Source: Thiothrix subterranea (GTDB lineage Bacteria > Pseudomonadota > Gammaproteobacteria > Thiotrichales > Thiotrichaceae). Taken from it: a DNA stretch of 64,000 nucleotides. Position numbers and translations under genes: made by a program. The stretch covers positions 4,191,905 through 4,255,904 of the forward strand of contig NZ_CP133217.1 in assembly GCF_030930995.1 (NCBI RefSeq). Direction: 5' to 3'. This document shows, in pieces, positions 1-7,238 of the stretch (position 1 is its first letter; each line of letters opens with the position of its first letter). Below the pieces are notes generated by a model, which saw only the letters and a list, made by a program, of their open reading frames with translations, ran no database searches and was not told where the DNA came from.

Positions 1-1148
1 GGTGCGGTTAGCTTATCCAAGTCGCCCAAGGTAATCGGCACGGCTTTCAGCTTCTTAAGGCGTGACTTGATCTTTAACAGGTAATAGTCATTATCCTGCG
101 CCCGAACCTTGCGCACCGCATCAGTGAAGGCAGTGCTCAGGATGCCGGAAAAGTCGCCCTCCTCTGCCAAGGTCAGCGCGGTATCAATGATGCTGGTAGG
201 GCTTGCGCCGCTGTCTGGTGGCGGTTGGCGGGTTTCCCGGTCGGGTTTCCTGCCCTTTGCCGGGTTCTGCCAGCCCGCCGCCGCTGCCATGTGAAAGACG
301 CTCTCAACATTCACCGCCGTATTGTTGAAGCTTTTCCAGCGCTTAGGGATCTCTTTGGGGTCGTAATTGTTGGCGGTACTGCTCCAACGTTCCCACAGTG
401 AAAGCCCTTCATTGCCCAACGAATACAACGCCATACCGACTTTTACCCAATCGTCATGTGGTTGCGGGTCAATATGGGTTAATGCGTCTTGCAGTTCCGC
501 TAAGCGCTTATCATGTGGGTATTCCCGGTGTTCTGGTGCGCTTGCCCGTTCGGGTTGGGGCTTGCGGTCTTTCTTGCCCATTACCAACAGGGCTAACCAT
601 TCTGTGGGAAGGTCGGCAATTGCGGCGCTAGGGTTGGTGTAGCGGTATGTGCCTGTAGCGGTTCGCCCTTGTTTGTCGGCATTGGCTTCTGTGTGGGACG
701 GTACGCCCACCACATAGCCGCCGTTTGCCCTAATGTCGATACCCTTCCCGACTTGTCCGGCATTGCTGCGGATGTCGATTGCTACGTGGTAGCGGTAAAA
801 CCGATGTTCGCCGCCGCTTGGGGTTAACGCTGTTAGGGTTGGCGGTAATTGTCCGTGCGTTTGTTCCAGCACTGCCAGCGATTCCAGCCCATTAACACCC
901 TTCTTTGTGTCCAAGTCGATAACTACTAACCCGTTTCCGGTAGCAATGCCGATGTTGTAACCCTCATTGCCGCTGAACCATTGCTGTACCTGTTCAGGGT
1001 TAAGGCTTGCGTCCTTAAAGCCCTTGGTGCTTGGCAGTGGGGTTTTCAGGTGCTTGCGTAGCGGAAACACCGGGAAACCGTGCGCAATGTAGTTCAGCGC
1101 CGCGTTCAGGGTGGTGTTTTCAGTGGTTTGGTCTATATGGTTATTCAT
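1..1148 (-). CDS. Primase-polymerase (Prim-Pol, PriCT-2), C-terminus cut by window edge
   Basis: This 382-residue N-terminal part of a replication protein has no stop within the window. The archaeo-eukaryotic primase-like Prim-Pol domain covers about residues 10-200. Its first metal-binding motif is VVIDLDTK (D78 and D80) and the second is around GVPSHTE. A PriCT-2 domain follows at about 215-290, with the typical WVKVGMALYS and a Trp-rich end. In plasmid and satellite-phage relatives a helicase domain usually comes next, which would lie off the left edge. The ATG overlaps the end of the preceding 76-codon gene by 8 bp, so the two are probably translationally coupled. Likely role: self-priming replication of the integrated element. 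Confidence 0.85.
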   Translation of the reverse strand, partial: MNNHIDQTTENTTLNAALNYIAHGFPVFPLRKHLKTPLPSTKGFKDASLNPEQVQQWFSGNEGYNIGIATGNGLVVIDLDTKKGVNGLESLAVLEQTHGQLPPTLTALTPSGGEHRFYRYHVAIDIRSNAGQVGKGIDIRANGGYVVGVPSHTEANADKQGRTATGTYRYTNPSAAIADLPTEWLALLVMGKKDRKPQPERASAPEHREYPHDKRLAELQDALTHIDPQPHDDWVKVGMALYSLGNEGLSLWERWSSTANNYDPKEIPKRWKSFNNTAVNVESVFHMAAAAGWQNPAKGRKPDRETRQPPPDSGASPTSIIDTALTLAEEGDFSGILSTAFTDAVRKVRAQDNDYYLLKIKSRLKKLKAVPITLGDLDKLTA

Positions 1149-1371
1149 CGGTATCACCGCCTTCAGCTTTGCGCCGTGCGTAATTCACAAGGTCGTTAAC
1201 GTCATGAATCCCGCCGTCTGGTGCATCAGCCGGATAAATTGGAGCGTACAAACGAATGATCGGGAACTTGCGAATAAGCCGCTGCTTATGGTCGCTGGTG
1301 TTGCTATAATTCCCGCTGTGAATTGTGTTTTGATTGCCGCCTTTAGTGGGCGGCTTCTTTTTGCGTGTCAT
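1141..1371 (-). CDS. Small hypothetical protein of the integrative element (76 aa)
   Basis: I do not recognise this family. The product is 76 residues, strongly basic at the N-terminus (TRKKKPPTK) and acidic at the C-terminus, with no membrane segment. It lies in the same minus-strand run as the AlpA-type regulator and the primase, 14 bp after a 36-codon gene, and overlaps the primase start by 8 bp. Position and coupling suggest a small accessory of replication or regulation in the element; that is inference only. Confidence 0.55.
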   Translation of the reverse strand: MTRKKKPPTKGGNQNTIHSGNYSNTSDHKQRLIRKFPIIRLYAPIYPADAPDGGIHDVNDLVNYARRKAEGGDTDE

Positions 1372-1385
1372 GAAGCCCTACCCCG

Positions 1386-1496
1386 CTATTTAATATCTGG
1401 GTAATGGTAAAGCCCCAAGTATTCGAGAATCCCACGCTTGATAATGCTAAGCCCGAACTTGATTTTTAAGAGCGCGTCTTGCTTGGTCGGCTTCAT
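1386..1496 (-). CDS. Very small hypothetical protein (36 aa), coupled to alpA-like gene
   Basis: A 36-codon frame, starting MKPTKQDALL and ending YHYPDIK, begins with an ATGA overlap on the stop of the AlpA-type gene and ends 14 bp before the next gene. The 4-bp overlap and the gap-free order in the minus-strand operon are the main support. No family is recognised. It could be a genuine leader-like coupling peptide or a fortuitous frame. Confidence 0.4.
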   Translation of the reverse strand: MKPTKQDALLKIKFGLSIIKRGILEYLGLYHYPDIK

Positions 1497-1747
1497 ACTG
1501 CACCGCCTTGCTTGCGCGATTCGAGCCAGCTAATAGCCGTCGATAAGTACCAGCCCCGCGCCCGCTTGCCGATCAAAAAGCCGGGGTCGAATTCCCCGTT
1601 TTTAATCATTTCGTAAATAGTGGTTTTTGATAGCCCGATCAATCGCTTAAGCTCTTCCATCCTGATAGCGCGGTCTGTGGCTTGTGGGATGTGTGCGATA
1701 GGTTCGCCACGGTACGTTACATTAATGCTTTGGTTTGTTTGCGTCAT
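1493..1747 (-). CDS. AlpA-family helix-turn-helix regulator / excisionase-like
   Basis: The 84-residue product has the AlpA/MerR-like winged helix core at about residues 30-75: a recognition helix region (MEELKRLIGLSKTTIYEMIKN is 21 residues long, so only its key parts are cited: GLSKTTIY) followed by the basic wing with W66. AlpA relatives in P4-like elements activate integrase or act as excisionases. It heads the operon alpA / 36 aa / 76 aa / primase. Three tandem 21-22-bp repeats lie just upstream at 1797-1861 and are candidate binding sites. Confidence 0.75.
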   Translation of the reverse strand: MTQTNQSINVTYRGEPIAHIPQATDRAIRMEELKRLIGLSKTTIYEMIKNGEFDPGFLIGKRARGWYLSTAISWLESRKQGGAV

Positions 1748-1796
1748 TTTCCGCCCCCTTTGGGCTGTATCGGATAAAGACGCTATTGTTATTTTT

Positions 1797-1861
1797 TGGT
1801 GAGTGGTGAGTGCAACGTGGTGAGGTGGTGAGTTTTGAGTGGTGAGGTGGTGAGTTTTCTA
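1797..1861. repeat. Three tandem 21-22-bp repeats upstream of the alpA-primase operon
   Basis: Two consecutive 22-bp units built on TGGTGAGGTGGTGAGTTTT occupy 1818-1839 and 1840-1861, preceded by a degenerate 21-bp unit at 1797-1817. They end in the stop codon of the 225-residue gene and sit 50-114 bp upstream of the alpA-like start. Tandem repeats in this place could be operators or replication iterons; the sequence does not decide. Confidence 0.6.
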
Positions 1862-2536
1862 ACCACCCCGATTATTTCGCGGGATAGATATTACCAGCCT
1901 TCCATATTCTTCTGATTTTGCCGTTTTCCAAATACCATAAAATGTGTCATCTCTCTTATTTTTCCCTTCCTTCGGTGGTGAAAACAGATCAATCCCATGA
2001 TCGGCATAACATTGTTTTTGTATCGCAAACAAAGCACCGTCGCCCACAATAACTTCTATTGAACCGCTTTCATTTTTTCCATATCCCATTTTTATGAGTG
2101 TTTCGCACAATGCTCTTAATTGCCTGTAAATCTTTTTATTTTCGTTATCGTGGTGATCACCGCCCGGATTATCTAGCGAATCACACGCAGGTTGCTCTTG
2201 TGTGGTTATGGTCTGACTTAGGAAGTTATCGCGCTCAAATCTATTTACCTCTCTGCCCATCACGACTAGCACGGTGTCGTATTGGCTAGGCTCTCTACTG
2301 CCTTGTTCACCTCTAACATTATAGCGAGTATCAATCCCTCCAAAAGTGCTTTGCCGCCTTGCCACTTGTTTCTCTATTACCTCTAACCGTGTCGTGCCAG
2401 CCGAATTCAACGCTTGCTCTATAAAAACACTGGCGGCTGAAACATCTGCAAAACCTTTTTCTCTAAACATTGTATGCCAACGCCACATTAATTGTTTTAC
2501 GGTAAATTCAGCATGATCAGCTAATGGAATATACAT
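1859..2536 (-). CDS. Hypothetical protein of the integrative element (225 aa)
   Basis: Family not recognised. The 225-residue soluble protein has no signal peptide or membrane segment, a Trp/Met-rich N-terminus (LMWRWHTMF), a charged middle and a C-terminus with repeated Arg and Gly (RNNRGG). It lies between the integrase and the alpA-like gene. Its stop codon overlaps tandem repeats, and its base composition is more AT-rich than the flanking housekeeping genes. It may be element cargo. Confidence 0.6.
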   Translation of the reverse strand: MYIPLADHAEFTVKQLMWRWHTMFREKGFADVSAASVFIEQALNSAGTTRLEVIEKQVARRQSTFGGIDTRYNVRGEQGSREPSQYDTVLVVMGREVNRFERDNFLSQTITTQEQPACDSLDNPGGDHHDNENKKIYRQLRALCETLIKMGYGKNESGSIEVIVGDGALFAIQKQCYADHGIDLFSPPKEGKNKRDDTFYGIWKTAKSEEYGRLVISIPRNNRGG

Positions 2537-2558
2537 AAATCACCCCTTCACGGTGTTG

Positions 2559-2641
2559 CCTTCAATGAAGAAAACCAGCACCAGCCGGATTGAAGGTTTC
2601 CCGGTGTTCGCCCCGTCGGGCTAGGTGCTGGATTTGAAAGT
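2559..2641. repeat. Two interleaved inverted repeats between integrase and next gene
   Basis: CCTTCAAT at 2559-2566 pairs with ATTGAAGG at 2589-2596. CCAGCACC at 2575-2582 pairs with GGTGCTGG at 2634-2641. The arms interleave, a pseudoknot-like topology. The longer pair may serve as an integrase terminator, but there is no clear U-run on the minus strand. Function unknown. Confidence 0.45.
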
Positions 2642-2655
2642 ATAGCGGATAGTGG

Positions 2656-3945
2656 TTAGGTGGCGGCATGGGTGCGGAATGGGATTACTTTTGCACCGTG
2701 TTGTTGTGAGTCGAGGAAATCCGCCCAAAACTGCATCATTGCTACCCGTTCCGGCATGTATTGCGCCATGTAGCGGTAAGCGCCCGCTATCTTGTTGTGG
2801 TCAGCGTGTGCCAGTTGCTTTTCAATGATGTGAGGCGGATAACCGGATTCATGCAACACACTGGATGCAAGCGCCCGGAAACCGTGAACGGTGGTTCGAT
2901 CATTCCAGCCCATGTGACGCAACACCGCCAGCAATGCATTAGCGCTTAGCCCTTTGGTGATGTCATTAGGGTTGGCGTAAAAGATGAATTCAGAATCACC
3001 CGTGAACACGCGCACCTCTTCCAACAACTTCAGGGCTTGACGTGATAGCGGGATGATATGCGCTTGGTGCATCTTCATGTGTTCGGCTGGAATGTTCCAC
3101 AGTGCGTTATTCCAGTCGATTTCCTGCCATTGCGCCGCTCTGATCGTGCCAGTTCGCGCAAACGTCAACAAGGTGAACTGTAACGCCCGCCGGGTTACTT
3201 CAGGTCGGTACGCTGCCAACTCCCGCAAAAAGTCGGGCAAGTTGCCCAGGTTCAAAGCGTTAAAGTGCTTGTCTTTGGGTTTGGCTTTCATCGCTGCCCC
3301 CAAGTCAGGTATGGGGTTGTATTTAACCTTACCCGTGGCGACTGCATAGCGCATTACCGCGCTCATACGCTGCTTGACCTTTGCCGCCTTGTCTAATGCG
3401 CCCTTCCCTTCCTTGATGCGGATAACTTGCAGGAAGTCGAGCGCATCCAGTGAGGCAATCGCCCGCCCGCCTATGTTGGGGAATATATCCGCCTCCAAAC
3501 ATCGCAACACTTGCGCCGCGTTGCTCTCAGTCCAGCGGTTTAGCTGGTTATCGTGCCATTCAAGCGCCACCTCTTTGAAGGTGTTGGCGGTTTCCTGAAT
3601 CTTGGTGCGGTGTCTATGGGTGTTTGCGTCTATGCCCTGCTTGATCAATCCCTTGATTTCGTACAGCTTGGTACGTGCCTGCAACAAGGTAACGTGAGGC
3701 GGTTTCTTGTCGTTGCGGTACTGCCCTATGGTGTAAACCGTCTGCTTTTTGGTGGTCGGGTTAATGTAGCGGTGAATCCAGTACTTTTTACCGTTGGGTC
3801 TAACTTCCAGTTGCAAGCCGTCGCCATAGGTCAGCCGGTAAAGCTTATCCTTCGGGTTAGCGGTTTGCGCCTCTTTGTCAGTGCTTGCCGTGTGCTTTGG
3901 TGCATTATCAGGGGTTGGGGCTTGTTCTGAATCTGTATCAATCAT
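2656..3945 (-). CDS. int: Tyrosine recombinase integrase, P4/DUF4102 type
   Basis: This site-specific recombinase drives integration of the island at the neighbouring tRNA. An arm-binding DUF4102-like domain (about residues 30-110, with KKYWIHRYINP) is followed by a core-binding SAM-like domain and a C-terminal catalytic domain. Visible catalytic elements are the Arg in FARTGTIRAAQW, HGFRALAS (H and R), the late HAD box and the nucleophile Tyr in AGAYRYMAQY. I chose the ATG at 3945; a TTG four codons upstream (3957) is also possible. It is transcribed away from tRNA-Gly, the usual orientation for P4-like islands. Arm-site-like repeats lie at 4112-4139. Confidence 0.93.
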   Translation of the reverse strand: MIDTDSEQAPTPDNAPKHTASTDKEAQTANPKDKLYRLTYGDGLQLEVRPNGKKYWIHRYINPTTKKQTVYTIGQYRNDKKPPHVTLLQARTKLYEIKGLIKQGIDANTHRHRTKIQETANTFKEVALEWHDNQLNRWTESNAAQVLRCLEADIFPNIGGRAIASLDALDFLQVIRIKEGKGALDKAAKVKQRMSAVMRYAVATGKVKYNPIPDLGAAMKAKPKDKHFNALNLGNLPDFLRELAAYRPEVTRRALQFTLLTFARTGTIRAAQWQEIDWNNALWNIPAEHMKMHQAHIIPLSRQALKLLEEVRVFTGDSEFIFYANPNDITKGLSANALLAVLRHMGWNDRTTVHGFRALASSVLHESGYPPHIIEKQLAHADHNKIAGAYRYMAQYMPERVAMMQFWADFLDSQQHGAKVIPFRTHAAT

Positions 3946-4040
3946 GGGAAAACTCAAACCTAATCAGCGTAAGGGTTTCAGGGTGTTTACTACATACCCC
4001 ACTACACGCGGTTTCAGCTTCATGGCGTTTTGTAGAAAAC

Positions 4041-4064
4041 TTCATGTAGTAGCTAATACATGAA
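4041..4064. repeat. Perfect inverted repeat upstream of integrase
   Basis: TTCATGTA at 4041-4048 and TACATGAA at 4057-4064 form perfect 8-bp arms around an 8-bp spacer, about 100 bp upstream of the integrase start. The symmetry fits a dimeric repressor operator or a recombination-associated site better than a terminator. Confidence 0.5.
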
Positions 4065-4111
4065 AAAAAAGGCTTTAGCAATCCACTAACGAACGCTACA
4101 GGACAACATTC

Positions 4112-4139
4112 TTAGGAATAACAAGGAATTTAGGAATAA
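4112..4139. repeat. Direct repeats, candidate integrase arm-type sites
   Basis: TTAGGAATAA occurs at 4112-4121 and 4130-4139, 18 bp apart, with a related AAGGAATT between them. They lie between the tRNA 3' end and the integrase start, where arm-type binding sites are expected in tRNA-targeting elements. No binding data support this. Confidence 0.4.
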
Positions 4140-4185
4140 ATACCGGACTACTTAGAACTAATCAGAACGCTATAGAATTGAAGCT

Positions 4186-4210
4186 TGGAGCGGGTGATGG
4201 GAATCGAACC
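4186..4210. other. Probable attachment site core at tRNA-Gly 3' end
   Basis: The T-arm and CCA end of tRNA-Gly face the integrase 230 bp away. Integrases of this class recombine within the tRNA 3' end, so the duplicated core should lie here and recur at the far end of the element, outside the window. The exact borders cannot be fixed from one copy. Confidence 0.5.
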
Positions 4211-4259
4211 CACGTATGCAGCTTGGGAAGCTACCGTTCTACCATTGAACTACACCCGC
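4186..4259 (-). tRNA. tRNA-Gly(CCC)
   Basis: A 74-nt minus-strand tRNA with encoded CCA. The 7-bp acceptor stem (GCGGGTG / CACCCGC), the D-arm TTCAATGGTAGAA, the anticodon loop CTTCCCAAG giving anticodon CCC, and the T-loop GGTTCGATTCC are all intact. The gene closely resembles enterobacterial tRNA-Gly(CCC). It is intact despite hosting the island, so the element restores its 3' end. Confidence 0.95.
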
Positions 4260-4320
4260 TTATTGAGATAGTGTCAGCAGGTCGCTATTGTAGTGCGTTT
4301 TGGTCGAGACAACAATCATG

Positions 4321-5361
4321 ATGGCGACATTTGCTGACAAAGTACTGGCGTGGTTCGACCGGCATGGGCGCAAAGACTTGCCTTGGCAGCAAAATCCCAC
4401 TCCTTACCGCGTTTGGGTGTCGGAAATTATGTTGCAACAAACCCAAGTCACCACCGTCATTCCCTATTACGAACGTTTTATGCAACGCTTCCCCGATGTA
4501 CAAACCCTTGCCGACGCACCGCCAGACGATGTGTTGAAATTGTGGGAAGGCTTAGGCTATTACAGCCGCGCCCGCAACCTGCACAAAACCGCGCAACAAG
4601 TCCGCGATGTCTACGCTGGCGAATTCCCCACCACCATGACAGACATGGAAACCTTACCCGGCATTGGGCATTCCACCGCCGCCGCTATTCTCTCCCTTAG
4701 CCATGGGCAACGCGAAGCCATTTTGGATGGCAACGTCAAGCGCGTACTGGCGCGTTACCATACCGTAGCAGGCTGGGCAGGCGAACCGCGTGTGCAAAAA
4801 CAACTCTGGGCATACGCCGAACAACACCTGCCCGCTGAGCGCAATGCCGCTTACACCCAAGCGATGATGGACATGGGCGCAACCCTCTGCACCCGCAGCA
4901 AACCGCTGTGCCTGCTCTGCCCCTTACAAGACGGTTGCCAAGCGTTTAAACAAGGCAAACCACAAGCCTACCCCGGCAAACGCCCAACAAAAGAACTACC
5001 CGAAAAAACTGCACTGGCGTTGCTATTACGCAATACAGCGGGCGAATTACTGCTGCAACAGCGCCCCCCAACTGGCGTTTGGGGCGGGCTGTGGAGTTTT
5101 CCCGAATTTGCCGATGAAACCGCACTGCATGACTGGCTGGCGCAGCATTTCGCCCCGACACAAGCCATTGCGACCCGTTTACCCGTGTTAACGCACACGT
5201 TTTCGCATTATCGACTGCATTTACAGCCCTTACAGGTCGATTTAGACGCGCAACCCGCACGGATAATGGAAGGTAACGGCTGGCTCTGGTATAAAGCAAA
5301 CACCGAATATACGGGCGGGCTGTCAGCCGCTGTCCGCCAATTTTTCCAGACCATTGACTGA
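4321..5361 (+). CDS. mutY: A/G-specific adenine DNA glycosylase
   Basis: Removes adenine mispaired with 8-oxoguanine or G in base-excision repair. The 346-residue product has the HhH-GPD fold with the catalytic Glu in SEIMLQQTQ (E35), the HhH/GPD part LPGIGHSTAAAIL followed by ILDGNVKRV with the catalytic Asp, and the [4Fe-4S] motif C-x6-C-x2-C-x5-C in CTRSKPLCLLCPLQDGC. A C-terminal NUDIX-like 8-oxoG recognition domain includes PPTGVWGGLWSFPEF. I took the second of two adjacent ATGs, because similarity to E. coli MutY begins there; a TTG at 4300 would only add a few unlikely residues. yggX follows 17 bp downstream, the usual pairing. Confidence 0.96.
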   Translation: MATFADKVLAWFDRHGRKDLPWQQNPTPYRVWVSEIMLQQTQVTTVIPYYERFMQRFPDVQTLADAPPDDVLKLWEGLGYYSRARNLHKTAQQVRDVYAGEFPTTMTDMETLPGIGHSTAAAILSLSHGQREAILDGNVKRVLARYHTVAGWAGEPRVQKQLWAYAEQHLPAERNAAYTQAMMDMGATLCTRSKPLCLLCPLQDGCQAFKQGKPQAYPGKRPTKELPEKTALALLLRNTAGELLLQQRPPTGVWGGLWSFPEFADETALHDWLAQHFAPTQAIATRLPVLTHTFSHYRLHLQPLQVDLDAQPARIMEGNGWLWYKANTEYTGGLSAAVRQFFQTID

Positions 5362-5378
5362 ATCACTGAGGAAAACAC

Positions 5379-5645
5379 ATGACACGCATGGTGAACTGCA
5401 TCCATTTAGGCCGCGAAGCCGAAGGCTTAGACCGCCCCACTTACCCCGGCGCATTGGGCGTGAGAATTTACGAACACGTTTCCAAAGAAGCCTGGGGCAA
5501 ATGGTTGAAACAACAAACCATGTTCATTAACGAATACCGCCTCAGCACCATTAACCCCAAAGACCGCAAGTTCCTGCAAGAAGAAATGGAAAAATTCTTC
5601 TTTGGCGAAGGCGCGAGTGCGATTGATAACTTCAAGCCGGTCTGA
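5379..5645 (+). CDS. yggX: Fe(2+)-trafficking protein YggX
   Basis: Small cytoplasmic protein (88 aa) linked to iron handling and protection of Fe-S clusters from oxidation. The family pattern is clear: C7 near the start, REAEGLDRPTYPGALG, KEAWGKWLKQQTMFINE and the C-terminal EEMEKFFFG. It is probably co-transcribed with mutY, itself a 4Fe-4S enzyme, an arrangement conserved in gammaproteobacteria. Confidence 0.95.
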   Translation: MTRMVNCIHLGREAEGLDRPTYPGALGVRIYEHVSKEAWGKWLKQQTMFINEYRLSTINPKDRKFLQEEMEKFFFGEGASAIDNFKPV

Positions 5646-5654
5646 AGAATCCCC

Positions 5655-6245
5655 TCAGTTGGCAGGTGGTTTCCAGATCATGGCTTCCATCTGCCAATTG
5701 GCTAATACATCTTTCGGCGGCACTGAGCCATCCGGCCCATTCCAAGTACCGCCAAACAAATACAGCACATTGCCGGTTTTCGGTGCGTAACACAGCACTT
5801 TGCCGGATAATTCCTCCGCCCCAGCGCGGCACTCTTCCGTTGCACCGTAGGCATAAACTTCGTTGAAACGGCTACCCAGCGCATGACCCAAGCCATTACC
5901 GATCAAATTATCGTGCACCATGACCGAAAACACTTTTTCGTGTTTCGCATCGGGGTTAATGCTCAACAGCGGTTTTAAATCCTGACTAACGGTGATAGTG
6001 GGGTATTCCTGACCTTCTGCATAATTCGTGCGTTGTGCCACATTTAAACCCTGAAAAGCCATGGTAATATCATGCAGGTTGAATGGCGTATTGCCGTTGA
6101 TTGGCCCAATGCCATCCACCGACAGCATTTCGATAGGTTTAACGGTCGGTTGCACCACGGTATTGGCTTGATCGTCACAAGCAGTCACACTCAACAACGC
6201 CACGGTTGCACCTAACACCCATCTCTTTCCAGCCAAACGTTGCAT
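5655..6245 (-). CDS. YfeY-like lipoprotein, DUF1131 family
   Basis: A 196-residue envelope lipoprotein. The start at 6245 is chosen because AAGGAGCG lies just upstream and gives a type II signal peptide with lipobox SVTAC. The mature part matches the RpoE-regulated E. coli lipoprotein YfeY: LSVDGIGPINGNTPFN near the start, and near the end YLFGGTWNGPDGSVPP and the final NWQMEAMIW. The biochemical role of the family is not established. It is convergent with yggX, with 9 bp between stops, and divergent from the exonuclease gene. Confidence 0.75.
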   Translation of the reverse strand: MQRLAGKRWVLGATVALLSVTACDDQANTVVQPTVKPIEMLSVDGIGPINGNTPFNLHDITMAFQGLNVAQRTNYAEGQEYPTITVSQDLKPLLSINPDAKHEKVFSVMVHDNLIGNGLGHALGSRFNEVYAYGATEECRAGAEELSGKVLCYAPKTGNVLYLFGGTWNGPDGSVPPKDVLANWQMEAMIWKPPAN

Positions 6246-6359
6246 ACTCGCTCCTTTACTTAATCGCTGCGTCAACATTCTTTCACAAAAATACCAGCCG
6301 TGCATTTTTATGCTTCCCTGTTTATAGTCCAGAACCTTAGCCATCACCTGAAAAATACC

Positions 6360-7238
6360 ATGCCTGAAAATCCCGTCTGGCTGATTGATGCCAGTATTTA
6401 TGTGTTCCGCCCCTGGTTTGTGCGCCAGCCTATTGTGTTAGATCATGAAGGCAACCCCGTGAATGCGGTGCTGGGTTTCCTGCGCTTTATTTACAACCTG
6501 CTGCACACCGAACAACCGCAACGCATTGCGTTTGCCTTCGACATTAGCCTGCAAACCTCCACCCGCAAAGCCATTTACCCCGCCTACAAAGCTAACCGCA
6601 CCCCTGCCCCCGCCGAACTCAAAATGCAATTCCAATTGTGCCGCGATTTTTTGGATGCGCTCGGCATTGTGCAAGCCGCCAGCCCCTATTTTGAAGCCGA
6701 TGACGTGATCGGCACATGGGCAAAACAACAGCGCAATAAAGGGCAAGCCTGCATGATTATCAGCGGCGACAAAGACTTAGCGCAACTGGTCAATGAGGGT
6801 GATATTTGGTGGGATTACGGCAAACGCACACCATTACCCCCCGGTGGTGTGAAAAAAGAATTTGGGGTTTGGCCTGCACAAATCCCCGATCAACTAGCGC
6901 TGGCGGGGGATGTGGCGGACAACATCCCCGGCATTCCGGGCGTAGGCATGTCGACCGCCGCCAAACTGTTGCAGAAATTCAGCAGCGTGGAAGTGTTGCT
7001 GTCGCGCATTCCTGAAATTGGGCTGATGAAAACCCGTGGCGCAAAACGCCTGCAAGAACTGGTTGACGAACATCAAGCCACCGTGCGGCTGGCACGGCAA
7101 TTAACCGAGATTTATTGCGACGTACCCGATGTACCGTTAGATTTACGGCGTAAGGCTAAAGATTTGGTGCAGTTGCAGGCATTGTGCGAACGGTTGGGGT
7201 TGAGCGAACAACAATTCCTGCTGTGGTCTGCGATCTAA
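6360..7238 (+). CDS. xni: 5'-3' exonuclease / flap endonuclease (ExoIX-like)
   Basis: A 292-residue stand-alone homologue of the Pol I 5' nuclease domain, acting on flaps and 5' ends in repair or primer removal. The N-terminal acidic cluster begins at LIDASIYVFRPW. The helical arch contains YPAYKANRTPAP, the central metal site is FEADDVIG and ISGDKDLAQLV, and the H3TH DNA-binding part is IPGIPGVGMSTAAKLL. The ATG at 6360 matches the family N-terminus. Its 3' end overlaps the convergent yheS gene by 4 bp. Confidence 0.9.
   Translation: MPENPVWLIDASIYVFRPWFVRQPIVLDHEGNPVNAVLGFLRFIYNLLHTEQPQRIAFAFDISLQTSTRKAIYPAYKANRTPAPAELKMQFQLCRDFLDALGIVQAASPYFEADDVIGTWAKQQRNKGQACMIISGDKDLAQLVNEGDIWWDYGKRTPLPPGGVKKEFGVWPAQIPDQLALAGDVADNIPGIPGVGMSTAAKLLQKFSSVEVLLSRIPEIGLMKTRGAKRLQELVDEHQATVRLARQLTEIYCDVPDVPLDLRRKAKDLVQLQALCERLGLSEQQFLLWSAI

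Larger units (their letters stand above)
1..4210. mobile_element. P4-like integrative element, right end, inserted at tRNA-Gly
   Basis: The first 4.2 kb form the tRNA-proximal end of an integrative element; the other end lies beyond the left edge. Seen: a tyrosine integrase transcribed away from tRNA-Gly(CCC), an AlpA-type regulator, two small genes, and a primase-polymerase gene running off the window, all on the minus strand. This set matches satellite-phage or P4-like islands that integrate into tRNA 3' ends. No capsid, conjugation or cargo gene is visible here. The inner border is placed approximately at the tRNA 3' end, because the second attachment copy is outside the window. Confidence 0.75.
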
